Source: Oscillospiraceae bacterium
Lineage (GTDB): Bacteria; Bacillota; Clostridia; Oscillospirales; Oscillospiraceae
Assembly (NCBI GenBank): GCA_017541825.1
Contig: JAFXYJ010000142.1
Span: 1 to 32,198 of the forward strand
Direction of reading: 5' to 3'
DNA: 32,198 nt
Positions 15,241 to 23,671 of this stretch are shown here, piece after piece (positions within the stretch are counted from its first letter, which is position 1; every line of letters starts with the position of its first letter). Made by a program: the position numbers and the translations under genes. The notes under the pieces are model-generated. The model made no database searches, was not told where the DNA came from, and worked only from the letters and a program-made list of their open reading frames with translations.

Positions 15241-16491
15241 TTACAGGTCCGTCACGTCCGTGGTGTTGAGGACCTCCTCCATCGCGTTCAGGCACAGCCG
15301 GAAGGCGTCCTCGTCCATACAGCCGCGCATCCCGTGGAGCAGGTGGTTGATCATGCGCTCCGCGGCACCCTCGGCCTCCCGGGAGAGGGCCTGCTTGCGC
15401 TCCTCCCCCAGCTGCGCCCGGCGCAGCGCGGGAGTCAGGCGGGCGGCGGCGTTATTGCCGGCCGCGGCCTTGATGCGCTGGATCTGCGGAATGAACTCCT
15501 TCCCGCCGTACCAGCTGTAAAACCGTTCCTCCTCCTCGTCCAGAATCCCCTGGGCCCGGTCGAGGGCCTCCCGCAGCTTTTCGGACTGCCGGTCGATATG
15601 AAAGGAGTCCACGTCGTAGAGCGTGACCCAGTCCAGTCCGGCGGCGAGAGGGTCGATATCCCGCGGCACCGCCAGGTCGATCAGCCGGATCGGATGATCC
15701 ACCCGCAGCGGTGAGAGCTCGTCGTATTTGAGCGTATAGTTGGGGCTGCTGGTGGCGCTGACCACGAAATCACAGCCCGGCAGGAAGGCCAGCCGCTGGT
15801 CATAGTTGATGCGCTTCGCCCCCAGGGGGATATCCACGATGCCGCTGCGGTACTGGCGCACCGTGACGGTCACATCCGCGCCGTATTCCATCAGCGTCTG
15901 GGCGGAAAGGCGGCCCATCATGCCGTTGCCGATGACCATGCACCGCCGTCCGGCCACACGGTAGCCCTCCTCTTCCTCCAGATTGCGCAGCGCCGTATGG
16001 ATCACCGACTGGTCGGAGGTGGTGATGGCCGCCTCGGTCTTGACCCGCTTGGCGGCGGTGACGGCCAGGCGGAAGAGCACCTCCAGCGTATGGTCCGCGG
16101 CGTAGCAGCTCCGGGACAGGGCCAGCGCCTCGCCCACCTGGGTGATGATCTGGTCCTCGCCGACGATCTTCGACTCCATGCCCGCGGCCACCCGGAACAG
16201 ATGGTCTACGGCCTCCCGGTCCCGGCGTTCCACGAAATACGGGGCGTATTTCTCGGTTCTGACTCCGATGTATTCGCACAGCAGCTCCATCGGTGAAAAG
16301 GAAGCCCGGTGATTCACGCTGAACCAGATCTCCATCCGGTTGCAGGTGGACATCAGGATGCACCCTTCGATGCCCCTGGTGCCCCGCAGGTCGATATACA
16401 GCTGCTCGATCCGTTTCTTGGTAAAGGAAAAAACGCTTCGGACGTCCAGATCCGCCTTTGTGTGATCGACGCCGGCCATCCATACAGCCAT
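15241..16491 (-). CDS. hemA: Glutamyl-tRNA reductase
   Basis: NADPH-dependent reductase (416 aa) that converts glutamyl-tRNA to glutamate-1-semialdehyde, first step of the C5 pathway. Cys50 in MSTCNRMEIW is the thioester nucleophile; GMESKIVGEDQI (104-115) belongs to the catalytic domain; GNGMMG (188-193) is the NADPH-binding loop. The C-terminal region (about 305-410) is the helical dimerisation domain. ATG 16491 is preceded by AAGGAG, which directly follows the U tract of the riboswitch terminator. It heads the operon, so the whole pathway from charged tRNA onwards is under cobalamin control. No hemE, hemN/G or hemH is nearby. Confidence 0.97.
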   Translation of the reverse strand: MAVWMAGVDHTKADLDVRSVFSFTKKRIEQLYIDLRGTRGIEGCILMSTCNRMEIWFSVNHRASFSPMELLCEYIGVRTEKYAPYFVERRDREAVDHLFRVAAGMESKIVGEDQIITQVGEALALSRSCYAADHTLEVLFRLAVTAAKRVKTEAAITTSDQSVIHTALRNLEEEEGYRVAGRRCMVIGNGMMGRLSAQTLMEYGADVTVTVRQYRSGIVDIPLGAKRINYDQRLAFLPGCDFVVSATSSPNYTLKYDELSPLRVDHPIRLIDLAVPRDIDPLAAGLDWVTLYDVDSFHIDRQSEKLREALDRAQGILDEEEERFYSWYGGKEFIPQIQRIKAAAGNNAAARLTPALRRAQLGEERKQALSREAEGAAERMINHLLHGMRGCMDEDAFRLCLNAMEEVLNTTDVTDL

Positions 16492-16505
16492 AGTAATTTC
16501 TCCTT

Positions 16506-16542
16506 AAAAAAACTGCGGCGAGAAAATGCATTCCCGCCACAG
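16506..16542 (-). terminator. Rho-independent terminator of the second cobalamin riboswitch
   Basis: On the minus strand CTGTGGCG (16535-16542) pairs with CGCCGCAG (16513-16520) around a 14-nt loop, followed by seven U (16506-16512). It ends just before the hemA Shine-Dalgarno. Confidence 0.85.
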
Positions 16543-16594
16543 CCGTTTTCCATAGCGTACACCGTCAATGCCGGACGGTGCCGATACAAGAGCT

Positions 16595-16770
16595 GCAGCA
16601 GGTCTTCTGGCTCCCGGATCGGACGTCCCGGCGGTCTTCCCGGCCCACAGGCCAGTGACTTGATGCGCCTTGGCTCTCCGGTTACAGCGGCGGTTCCGCT
16701 CGTGGTTTCCACACGATTCCCTATTCTCCCGCGCGGTTCTCCGCGGGGCACTGCGGCTCACTGTGCTCTG
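16595..16770 (-). promoter_or_regulatory. Cobalamin riboswitch controlling the hemA-sirC operon
   Basis: Minus-strand aptamer blocks are in the expected order: GCAGTGCC near 16755, AATAGGGAATC near 16725, GTGTGGAAACCAC near 16712, AACCGCCGCTGT near 16690, CAAGTCACTGGCC near 16655 and the B12 box GAGCCAGAAGACCTGC at about 16598-16613. A terminator lies between the aptamer and hemA. Cobalamin should therefore repress the entire tetrapyrrole operon. The second block carries GTGGAAACC where the first riboswitch in this window has GTGAAAATC. Confidence 0.93.
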
Positions 16771-16863
16771 TTCTCCCGCGGCCCGTTCCCGCCCTGCCCG
16801 GCGGCCGGATACGCGAGGGCGCCCGTTCGATCAGAACATACTTTATATTTATTTTGTTCTGTC

Positions 16864-16892
16864 AGTATATCATGGCCCCGGAGCTATTGCAA
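16864..16892 (-). promoter_or_regulatory. Promoter of the hemA operon
   Basis: On the minus strand TTGCAA (16887-16892) and TATACT (16864-16869) are spaced by 17 nt. Transcription would start near 16857, about 90 nt before the riboswitch core. Confidence 0.7.
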
Positions 16893-16918
16893 TGCGTTTT
16901 TTGCGAAAGCGCGGTTTC

Positions 16919-16947
16919 TTGACAACGTCCGGCATATATCGTATCTT
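16919..16947 (+). promoter_or_regulatory. Promoter of plsY
   Basis: TTGACA (16919-16924), 17-nt spacer, TATCTT (16942-16947). It is divergent from the hemA promoter, the two -35 elements lying 26 bp apart. The leader to ATG 17021 is about 65 nt. Confidence 0.68.
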
Positions 16948-17020
16948 TATTGAAACAAAAGCAATGTCTCCCCGGTTTCGGTCGATTTCCCATATGAGGA
17001 CACAGGAAGAGGGGCTTGAA

Positions 17021-17629
17021 ATGGCATACGTCATCGCCGCGCTGCTGGGGTATCTTTTCGGATGCTCCCACATGGCGCTGTATCTGTCCAAACTCTCCGG
17101 CGTGGATCTGCGCTCCAACGGCACCGGCAATCTCGGCGCCTCCAACGCGATGGTGCTCCTGGGCTGGCGGGCCGGAGTGCTCACCGCCCTTCACGACATC
17201 GCCAAGGGTTCGCTGGCGGTGATGGCGGCCCGCTGGCTCTTTCCGGAGGCGCCGCTGGTCGGCTTCGTGGCGGGCTCCGCCGCCGTGCTGGGCCACATGT
17301 TCCCCTTTTATCTGCGCTTCCGCGGGGGAAAGGGCTTCGCCGCCTATGTGGGCATGACGCTGGTCCTGCACTGGCAATTCACACTGTGCATCGTCGTCGT
17401 CGCGATCCTCCTCACGCTGGTGACCGACTATATCGTGACCGCCACCATCACCACGGTCGTCGCCTTCCCGATCTTCGCGGCCTTCGTGTACGGCTGGGGC
17501 GCGATGCTGATCGTCTGCGTCCCGTCCCTGGCAATGATCTTCAAACACAGGGAAAACTTCCGGCGGATCCGCGAGGGCACCGAGGTGGGCTTCCGCCGCG
17601 CCAAATCCGGCAAAATGCGCATGAAATAA
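17021..17629 (+). CDS. plsY: Glycerol-3-phosphate acyltransferase, PlsY type
   Basis: Membrane enzyme (202 aa) that transfers an acyl group from acyl-phosphate to glycerol-3-phosphate, first step of phospholipid synthesis in Gram-positive bacteria. Motif 1 is RSNGTGNLGASN (31-42), motif 2 includes GHMFPFYLRFRGGKGFA (91-107), and the C-terminal EGTEVGFR precedes a basic tail; five to seven hydrophobic segments fill the rest. Length matches the family (about 200 aa). The ATG at 17021 follows GGAAGAGGGG; an upstream open frame to 16670 covers the riboswitch region and is not coding. It stands alone on the plus strand. Confidence 0.93.
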   Translation: MAYVIAALLGYLFGCSHMALYLSKLSGVDLRSNGTGNLGASNAMVLLGWRAGVLTALHDIAKGSLAVMAARWLFPEAPLVGFVAGSAAVLGHMFPFYLRFRGGKGFAAYVGMTLVLHWQFTLCIVVVAILLTLVTDYIVTATITTVVAFPIFAAFVYGWGAMLIVCVPSLAMIFKHRENFRRIREGTEVGFRRAKSGKMRMK

Positions 17630-17691
17630 AGAGAAACGGGTCTGCCATACCAACAGCCGGGTGCTTCTGTTCCGGTGTCAGCGGTTATCTC

Positions 17692-17708
17692 GCGCAAAGC
17701 GCTTTTTT
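17692..17708 (+). terminator. Possible weak terminator after plsY
   Basis: GCGC-AAA-GCGC followed by six T. The stem is only 4 bp, so termination may be weak. Confidence 0.35.
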
Positions 17709-17715
17709 GTCTTTT

Positions 17716-17770
17716 ACCGGGGCAGCCTCATTCAGCTCCATTGTCGGTGGTTGCCCGAGGTAACGCGCAT
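17716..17770 (+). repeat. Dispersed intergenic repeat, copy 1 (single arm)
   Basis: A 55-bp unit beginning ACCGGGGCAGC, with CATTCAGCTCCATTGTCGG in the middle and a terminal GGTAACGCGCAT. It is the same sequence as each arm of the palindrome at 26508-26613 and as the unit at 31951-32004. Strand is assigned arbitrarily. Confidence 0.8.
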
Positions 17771-17779
17771 TTTCCGTTT

Positions 17780-17813
17780 ACCGGGGCAGCACCATTCAGC
17801 TCCAACCCCGGTC
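17780..17813 (+). repeat. Dispersed intergenic repeat, copy 2 (internally deleted palindrome)
   Basis: A 34-bp unit starting ACCGGGGCAGCACCATTCAG and closing with the complementary end CCCCGGT. It has both ends of the family palindrome but lacks the central part, so it looks like a deletion derivative lying 10 bp after copy 1. Confidence 0.7.
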
Positions 17814-17819
17814 ACGGAT

Positions 17820-17854
17820 AAAAAAACAGGGACTGCTTTCACGGCAGCCCCTGT
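17820..17854 (-). terminator. Rho-independent terminator of the LRR-CotH operon
   Basis: On the minus strand ACAGGGGCTGC (17844-17854) pairs with GCAGTCCCTGT (17826-17836; one G-U pair) and is followed by seven U. It begins 13 bp after the CotH stop. The G-U pair becomes an A-C mismatch on the plus strand, so the minus direction is favoured. Confidence 0.88.
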
Positions 17855-17866
17855 TTTGTATGTTTG

Positions 17867-20338
17867 TCAGTATGCCAGCGAGCCGAAGTACTGCTCCGCC
17901 TCGGCCTGCGTCATGCCGAAATACCCTCTGGCCGAGCTGATCATCTCGGCGGCGCGGCCGTCGGTGAAATTGATGAGCCGGGTCAGATTCGAGGTGAAGA
18001 AGTTGTCGGCGTAGCCCCAGCGGGCCTGATCCCGGGCGACCTCCGGCTCGACCTGGGCGCGGATGGCCTCGATGCGCGCCAGGATCGCCGCGTCGCTCAT
18101 GTCATTCTGCATCAGGTATCCCAGCCGGGACAGGAACGCGGCGCGGAAGCTCTCATTGTAGCGCAGCGCCCGGGGGATGATGGCGTGGAACTGGGGCCAG
18201 GCCTCGAAGCCCACGGCATAGGTCTGGTGGTTGTTGAAGCACAGGTCCATGTCCACCAGGCCGTAGAGCACCCGGTTGTCCTTGTACTCAGGGCTGGAAT
18301 AGAACCGCACGTTCTCACACACGTCGATGTCGCCGCCCCAGCATTCGAGGATCGTCCAGTCGATGAGCACGTCCATGTCCACATGCTGGCAGATGTAATC
18401 CCAGCCGGCCTGACCGTTGAGGCCGTTGTTCTCCACGTACCGCAGCAGGTCGTCGAAGGTGCCCCGGTAGCGGTATTCGCCGTTGAAGCACTCCACGGTG
18501 TCGGCCTTCACATTGTAATGCGAGGCGAAATAGTTGCCGCTGTGGTGCTCCCGGATGGCGTAAATGCCCCAGTATTCGCCGTTGATGAACAGCGACACAT
18601 ACCGGTAGTTCTGGGCCGGGACCGGAGTGAAATCGATGGCCATGCCCGCAAAGAGCGTGTCGGCCATATAGGCGCTCGAGGCGTCCTGCAGACTCCCGCG
18701 CAGCAGCAGCGAGGAGAAGCTGAGCACTCTCCCGTCGCCGAAGACGTCATAGTGCAGCTCGCCGCCGTAACGGCCCTTGAATTCCAGCTTCAGCGAACGC
18801 CGGGCGCTCTGGGTCCGGCTGGTCCGGCCGTGGATCTGGATGCCGCAGTCGATGTTGAAGCCGCCGCCGTCCTCAAAGAAGGCGACGCTGGCAGGCCGCT
18901 CCCACTTGTTGATGTAGGCGTTCTCATTGGCGTAGTTGAGGTTGTTCGTGGAGTACACGCCCTTGGGCCCGAACAGGTTGTCCCGGTCGGAGACCAGGCT
19001 CACGATGGGCAGGGAGCTGTTCTCCCGCAGGAAGTAGGACAGCGTGGCCGTGCCGCTGGGAAGCTGCCCCTCGGGGAAGCTGGCCGCGCGGATCACGGTG
19101 GTGGCGCTGACGGTGATCGGCCCCGTATACGGCGCGGAATCGCGCGTGGGCGTGCTGCCGTCGGTGGTATAGCGCACGTTCTCGCCCCGGAGGGAGACGG
19201 TCAGGCTCTCCGCGTCGTCGTAGACGCCCTCGGGCACGTCGGGGACGGGCTTTGCGGCCACTATGCGCCAGGCGGTGCCGTTTTCGGCGCCCCGGGTGGC
19301 GGCGGTGAAGTAGTAAAAGCCGTTGGAGCCGGTCGTCCGGCCGCAGCTTCCGCCGGTGGGCACGTCATGGAGGTACACCCAGTCGCATACGGCCGCGTCG
19401 CTCCCGCACAGGTAGAGCGAATCGGCGTAGGCGCTCAGCGAGAAGGCGGTGCAGTCCACCGCGGTCACCGCCCCGGGCGCGAGCGTGCCGGAGAGGGGCT
19501 GGTATTTCTCGCCCTTTTTCAGATTGTCGGTGATGTAGTACCCGCTCAGATCCATGGTCTGGTCGGAGACGTTTTTGATCTCCACCCAGTCGCTGGCTTT
19601 CTCGGCATAGACCACGACCTCCCAGATCAGCAGCGGCGAGGACCGCTCCTGCGCGGTCTGGAACGCCTCGTAGCCCTCGGCTGTGTTGGCGTAGCCGGGC
19701 GTGGCGAAGGCTGTGGCCGCCCAGTTGCCTTCCCCGTCCCGGGCCAGGGCGCAGCCCTCCTCAAGGCCGCTGACCGTCACGGCGCTGCGGACCTCCTGCC
19801 GGGGCGTGGAGAGCGTCACGGTCTCCCCGTCCGAGAGCGAGAAGGAGGCGTGCAGCTCCGGGCCGTTCAGATCCTTGCCGGAGGCGAACACCAGCAGATA
19901 TCCGTCCGGGGCGATGGTCACGTCGGGCAGCGTCCACTCGTAGAGCGCGTCCTCCTTGTCGGAGAGATACCAGCCCTTGAGGCGGATCTCCTCCGTACCG
20001 TAATTGTGCAGCTCGATCCAGTCGGAGAACTCTCCGTCCGCGTCGGCGACGGTCCCCTTGTTCTTGACCATGACCTCGCTGATGCAGATATCGGAGGAGT
20101 ACACCGGCTCGGCGGTGGGCGCAGGCGTGCCGCTCTGGACGGCGGGGACAGGCGATGCGTCCGACGCCGCCGGCGCCGTCGCTGCGGGCGCGGCTGGCTC
20201 CTTCCCGGGGGAATCCGTCATCCGGGCCACGGCGAAGAAGATGCCGCCCGCGGCCAGCAGCAGCACGAGAGCGAGAGCGATGATCCCGCCGCTGCCGCGG
20301 CTTCTTTTCTTTTTTTTGTGTTTTTTACCCTGTGCCAT
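17867..20338 (-). CDS. Membrane-anchored CotH-kinase protein with two lamin-tail domains
   Basis: Large surface protein (823 aa). Basic N-terminus and one membrane helix (about 18-38) anchor it with the rest outside; a Pro/Ala/Thr linker follows. Two lamin-tail (LTD) domains lie at about 82-190 (ISEVMVKNKG, DWIELHNYG) and 232-330 (DWVEIKNVS), then a CHB_HEX_C/FN3-like segment (VRYTTDGSTPTRDSAPYTGP, 388-407), then a CotH domain (about 443-780). The CotH part shows GIQIHGRTSRTQSARRSLKL (499-518), LFINGEYWGIYAIREH (583-598) and VDMDLCFNNH (695-704, probable metal-binding Asp). CotH proteins are atypical kinases that phosphorylate secreted or spore-coat proteins. ATG 20338 follows GAGAGG; it lies 26 bp after the LRR gene and ends at a strong terminator. 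Confidence 0.9.
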   Translation of the reverse strand: MAQGKKHKKKKRSRGSGGIIALALVLLLAAGGIFFAVARMTDSPGKEPAAPAATAPAASDASPVPAVQSGTPAPTAEPVYSSDICISEVMVKNKGTVADADGEFSDWIELHNYGTEEIRLKGWYLSDKEDALYEWTLPDVTIAPDGYLLVFASGKDLNGPELHASFSLSDGETVTLSTPRQEVRSAVTVSGLEEGCALARDGEGNWAATAFATPGYANTAEGYEAFQTAQERSSPLLIWEVVVYAEKASDWVEIKNVSDQTMDLSGYYITDNLKKGEKYQPLSGTLAPGAVTAVDCTAFSLSAYADSLYLCGSDAAVCDWVYLHDVPTGGSCGRTTGSNGFYYFTAATRGAENGTAWRIVAAKPVPDVPEGVYDDAESLTVSLRGENVRYTTDGSTPTRDSAPYTGPITVSATTVIRAASFPEGQLPSGTATLSYFLRENSSLPIVSLVSDRDNLFGPKGVYSTNNLNYANENAYINKWERPASVAFFEDGGGFNIDCGIQIHGRTSRTQSARRSLKLEFKGRYGGELHYDVFGDGRVLSFSSLLLRGSLQDASSAYMADTLFAGMAIDFTPVPAQNYRYVSLFINGEYWGIYAIREHHSGNYFASHYNVKADTVECFNGEYRYRGTFDDLLRYVENNGLNGQAGWDYICQHVDMDVLIDWTILECWGGDIDVCENVRFYSSPEYKDNRVLYGLVDMDLCFNNHQTYAVGFEAWPQFHAIIPRALRYNESFRAAFLSRLGYLMQNDMSDAAILARIEAIRAQVEPEVARDQARWGYADNFFTSNLTRLINFTDGRAAEMISSARGYFGMTQAEAEQYFGSLAY

Positions 20339-20364
20339 ACTAACCTCTCAAAAACGTTTCCCCG

Positions 20365-22215
20365 TCATACGGTCAGGCCGATGAGGTAGGGATGATACAT
20401 GGAGTAGCGCTCCTGTTTCCACCAGTACTGGTCCATATCGAAGTTTTCCAGATAAAACCACTGGCCGGCGTCGTCCACGATGATCTGTGTGCTCTGGTTT
20501 TCCGGATCCACGCCGTTGGTGCCGCCGGGCATGTAGATGGCGTGGAAGGCGTCGCGCATCTCATAGTAATACGGGCTGTAGCGCCAGGTGCCGCCCGAGC
20601 ACTCGCCCCCGCGCAGGAAGAAGGTGGTCAGGTTCTCCCGGTTGGTGAGCTCGCGCATCTGTTCGGCGGACAGCGGACAGTTGCAGTACCACAGCCATTC
20701 CAGCCAGGTCATCTTTTTGAGCACCTTCCAGGCGCCGTCCTGCAGGGCCTTGATATAGCACATGTTCAGCGCCCGGAGCTCGGTGCACTTGAGCAGGGGC
20801 GTGAGATCGGAGACGTTCGTGCTGAACATTTCCAGATACTTGAGCTCCTTGAGGGAGGCAAGCGGGGAGATGTCCGCGATCGAGCACTCCGCGATGATCA
20901 GATACTTGATATGGGGCATGTCCCGCAGGAACTCCAGGTTGGTCAGCAGCACCTGATGGCCCAGATCCAGCGCCTCCATGTTCCGGCAGTAGGACAGGAT
21001 CTTCGCGTCGGCGTCGGAGACGTCCGGCGGCGTCACGCCGAATTCCGAGGGCCGGAAATAGGTCGCGTCCGTGCGCAGGGTGTAGAAGTTGTTCCAGCCG
21101 AAACGCACCTTCCAGACCACGTTGATGCCCTCGTACTTTTTGTTGAGCGCGTCGAGGGTCTCGTTGGACAGGCCGGTGTCGCACAGCTCGAGCTGTTCCA
21201 GCTCCGGCAGGTAGGGCAGCGCGGCCTCCAGCTCCTCCAGATCCTCGGGCGTGAAGTAAATGTCGTTGAATTCCAGCAGCCGGGTATCGCAGCCGTAGAA
21301 GTTGTCGCGCAGCGCCACGGACCAGCGCACATCCAGCTCCTCGTGGCTGTCCCGGAAGGCGATCCTGTCGTCCGCGCTGACGCCGCTGTTGGTGAAATCC
21401 ACGGTTTTGAGCGCGCCGAGCAGATCCAGTGCGCTCTCGATCGCATCGACGGTCACGCTCTCGCCGGGCGCGAAGGACAGCTCCGAGGCGTCGCTGGCCA
21501 CGCGCAGCTCCCCGACTGCCACGGACCAGTAAAAATCCACGCCGGGGTAGGAGCTCAGCAGCGTGCGCTGCTGATCGGGCGAAAGGACCGCGCCGGGGAG
21601 ACGGACGCTCCGCAGGGCCGGGAACCACTGGAGCTGCACGAGCAGCTCTTCAAAATACACCGAGTCGCCGGGGATCTCCAGCTCCTCGGAGCCGGCGTCG
21701 TACCAGCCGCCCCCGAGGCCCAGATTCCAGCGCATTTCGCAGTCGGGCAGCGCTTCGGAGAGCGTGATCATCGCCGCGGGATCGGTGCACTGCTCCACCG
21801 TCAGCGACCTCAGGTCCGTCAGCAGCGCGATGTTCTCCCAGTCGGCGGGCAGATCGGCAAAGCGCAGCTCGGTCGTCCGGATATCGCAGCGCTCGCCGCC
21901 CAGGGCTACGTCGCAGAGGATCTCGCACGCGGGCAGCGCCCCGCGCAGCTCCGCGAGCTCCGCGGCGGTCAGGTCGATCCCCCGCAGGTCGAGGTAGCGC
22001 AGCTTGTCCAGGCGCTTGAGATCGTCGATGTCCACGCTGTCCGCCCCGCGCAGATCGAGCACCTCCGTGTCGGTGGAGACGACGTGTCCGTCCAGGACCG
22101 CGTTGCGCATCAGGAACACGGCGGCTCCCACCGCCGCGGCCAGCAGCAGCGCCAGCACCGTCAGCAGCGGCCAGACGGGCTTTTTTCTGCTTTTCCTTTT
22201 CTTGTCTCCCTTCAT
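20365..22215 (-). CDS. Membrane-anchored leucine-rich-repeat protein, largest of three paralogues
   Basis: Surface protein of 616 aa with a very basic N-terminus and a membrane helix (about 15-37), so probably anchored with the bulk outside. Residues about 40-365 hold five degenerate units, each ending in a pattern of Pro/acidic, aromatic and Val residues such as DCEMRWNLGLGG, GVDFYWSVAVGE, ELDVRWSVALRD and GINVVWKVRFG. Residues about 390-535 are leucine-rich repeats of the DISPLASLKELKYLEMF type. The C-terminus has the shared signature SGGTWR, then YYYEMRD (549-555), and an extra acidic-aromatic tail of about 50 residues not seen in its two paralogues. ATG 22215 follows GGAGG. It lies between the second LRR gene and the CotH gene. 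Function is unknown; a substrate or ligand-binding scaffold is possible. Confidence 0.85.
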   Translation of the reverse strand: MKGDKKRKSRKKPVWPLLTVLALLLAAAVGAAVFLMRNAVLDGHVVSTDTEVLDLRGADSVDIDDLKRLDKLRYLDLRGIDLTAAELAELRGALPACEILCDVALGGERCDIRTTELRFADLPADWENIALLTDLRSLTVEQCTDPAAMITLSEALPDCEMRWNLGLGGGWYDAGSEELEIPGDSVYFEELLVQLQWFPALRSVRLPGAVLSPDQQRTLLSSYPGVDFYWSVAVGELRVASDASELSFAPGESVTVDAIESALDLLGALKTVDFTNSGVSADDRIAFRDSHEELDVRWSVALRDNFYGCDTRLLEFNDIYFTPEDLEELEAALPYLPELEQLELCDTGLSNETLDALNKKYEGINVVWKVRFGWNNFYTLRTDATYFRPSEFGVTPPDVSDADAKILSYCRNMEALDLGHQVLLTNLEFLRDMPHIKYLIIAECSIADISPLASLKELKYLEMFSTNVSDLTPLLKCTELRALNMCYIKALQDGAWKVLKKMTWLEWLWYCNCPLSAEQMRELTNRENLTTFFLRGGECSGGTWRYSPYYYEMRDAFHAIYMPGGTNGVDPENQSTQIIVDDAGQWFYLENFDMDQYWWKQERYSMYHPYLIGLTV

Positions 22216-22243
22216 GCGTTACCTCCGGGATGATGGTTGGTGT

Positions 22244-23671
22244 CTATTTCCAGTAGCGGTCGTGCATCTTCTGCAGCTCTTCTTCGGTGAGCCGCCGGGT
22301 CCGGTTGCCGGTGATGTCCATATAGTACATGTGAAAGGCGTCGCGCATCTCGTAGTAGGACTCCGAATAGCGCCAGGTGGCGCCGGTGGATTCGTCGCCG
22401 GCCTTGCACCAGATCTCCGTATCCGGCAGCGCTGCGCGCAGGGCTTCGATCTGCCTTCGGGTCATCGGCGTGCCCGAGCACCACAGCCGCTTGAGCCAGG
22501 TCATCTGGCTGAGCGTGTCGAAAAGGTTGTCCCGGCTGCAGTAGATATAGCAGATGTTCAGGTCCTCCAGCGCCGTGCAGGTGAGCAGCGGCGAGATGTC
22601 CCGGCAGGTGCACTGGAACATCTCCAGCCACTTGAGCTCGGTGAGTCCGGTGAGCGCCGAGATGTCCACCGTGTAATTCTCCGCCAGGACCAGGTATTTC
22701 AGATGCCGCATATTGGCCACGTAGCTGATGTCCTGGGTGTGGCTGTGGCCGATGTCCAGCGCGATCAGATCCGGGCAGTATTTGAGCGCGGAGAGCCCCA
22801 CGGTGTGTCCGCTCTGCGTCACGCCGCTGGCCCGGAAGGGAATGAAAAAGTCGGCGTCGGTGCGGATGGATGCCCACTTGACGTCCACCATCCATACGAA
22901 GCGGACGTCCTCGTGCCGGCGGTCAAGCTCGTCCATGGCCTCGTTGGACAGCCCGCAGCGGCACATGACCACCTTTTCCAGCGCCTTGCAGTACGGCAGC
23001 GCGGCCTCGACGGCCGCTCCCCCGTCGGTGACCTTGTGTCCGCTCAGATCGATCTCCCGGTCCAGGGTGCTCACCTGCACGCCGTAGAGGGAGAAGCTCC
23101 AGATCACTTCCGTGTCCCCGAGCTCCTCATCCAGCGCGGCGAGGGTCTCGTTGGAGAGCGGGCAGCCGGACAGATCCACGGTCCGCAGATCATAGAACTC
23201 CCCCTCTGCGGCGCGGAGCTCATCGAGGGCGCTCTCGGTCAGGTCCTCCCGGCCGGTCAGGGCGATCTGCGTGTCCGTGGAGAGAAAGGCGGTGCCGAGC
23301 ACCGTCACCGGCCACTGGAAGACGATCTCCGGATACGCCTCGCGCAGCTGCGCGCGCGTTGACGCGGGCAGCTCGGTATCGCGCATCTCCACCCGCCGGA
23401 GCTTCGGGAGCTTCTCCAGCGCGCTGCGCAGCTCCTCCTCGGTGACGCCGCGGCCCGTCAGGGGCAGCACCGCCACCGAGGGCGTGTAAAACCGTCCGTC
23501 GATGTAGACGCCCCAGTCCTCGGCGCGGTTCACGCTCTCCGGCGCGGGCGCCGGGTCGGATCCGGCTTCCGGCGCGGCATCTCCCGCGCGGCCGCAGCCC
23601 GCCAGGAGCAGCGCCGAGAACGCCAGCGCGGCGCAGGCATAAAGGGCGCCGGCGTATTTCGTCCTGCTCAC
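22244..23671 (-). CDS. Leucine-rich-repeat lipoprotein (second paralogue)
   Basis: Lipoprotein of 475 aa: signal peptide with ALLLAGCG lipobox and an Ala/Pro/acidic linker. Three degenerate units (EIVFQWPVTVLG, DTEVIWSFSLYG, DVRFVWMVDVKW at the unit ends) precede leucine-rich repeats (SALTGLTELKWLEMFQC region). The CxLSNE(T/A)-DELDRRHED pattern is shared with the other two LRR genes. The C-terminus carries the common signature ESTGATWRY then SYYEMRDAF at about 427-446, followed by a short basic/helical tail. The GTG at 23671 overlaps the TGA of the upstream paralogue (GTGA), so the two are translationally coupled. It is most likely a product of tandem duplication. Confidence 0.87.
   Translation of the reverse strand: MSRTKYAGALYACAALAFSALLLAGCGRAGDAAPEAGSDPAPAPESVNRAEDWGVYIDGRFYTPSVAVLPLTGRGVTEEELRSALEKLPKLRRVEMRDTELPASTRAQLREAYPEIVFQWPVTVLGTAFLSTDTQIALTGREDLTESALDELRAAEGEFYDLRTVDLSGCPLSNETLAALDEELGDTEVIWSFSLYGVQVSTLDREIDLSGHKVTDGGAAVEAALPYCKALEKVVMCRCGLSNEAMDELDRRHEDVRFVWMVDVKWASIRTDADFFIPFRASGVTQSGHTVGLSALKYCPDLIALDIGHSHTQDISYVANMRHLKYLVLAENYTVDISALTGLTELKWLEMFQCTCRDISPLLTCTALEDLNICYIYCSRDNLFDTLSQMTWLKRLWCSGTPMTRRQIEALRAALPDTEIWCKAGDESTGATWRYSESYYEMRDAFHMYYMDITGNRTRRLTEEELQKMHDRYWK

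Noticed and set aside
16670-17020. N-terminal extension of plsY through the hemA riboswitch
   Set aside because: PlsY homologues start at the Met at 17021 and the extension covers the cobalamin aptamer and both promoters.
17864-20389. 841-codon plus-strand open frame opposite the CotH gene, and similar long frames opposite most genes
   Set aside because: The minus strand carries recognisable domains and ribosome sites; the antisense frames have His/Gly/Ala/Val-rich translations typical of high-GC shadows.
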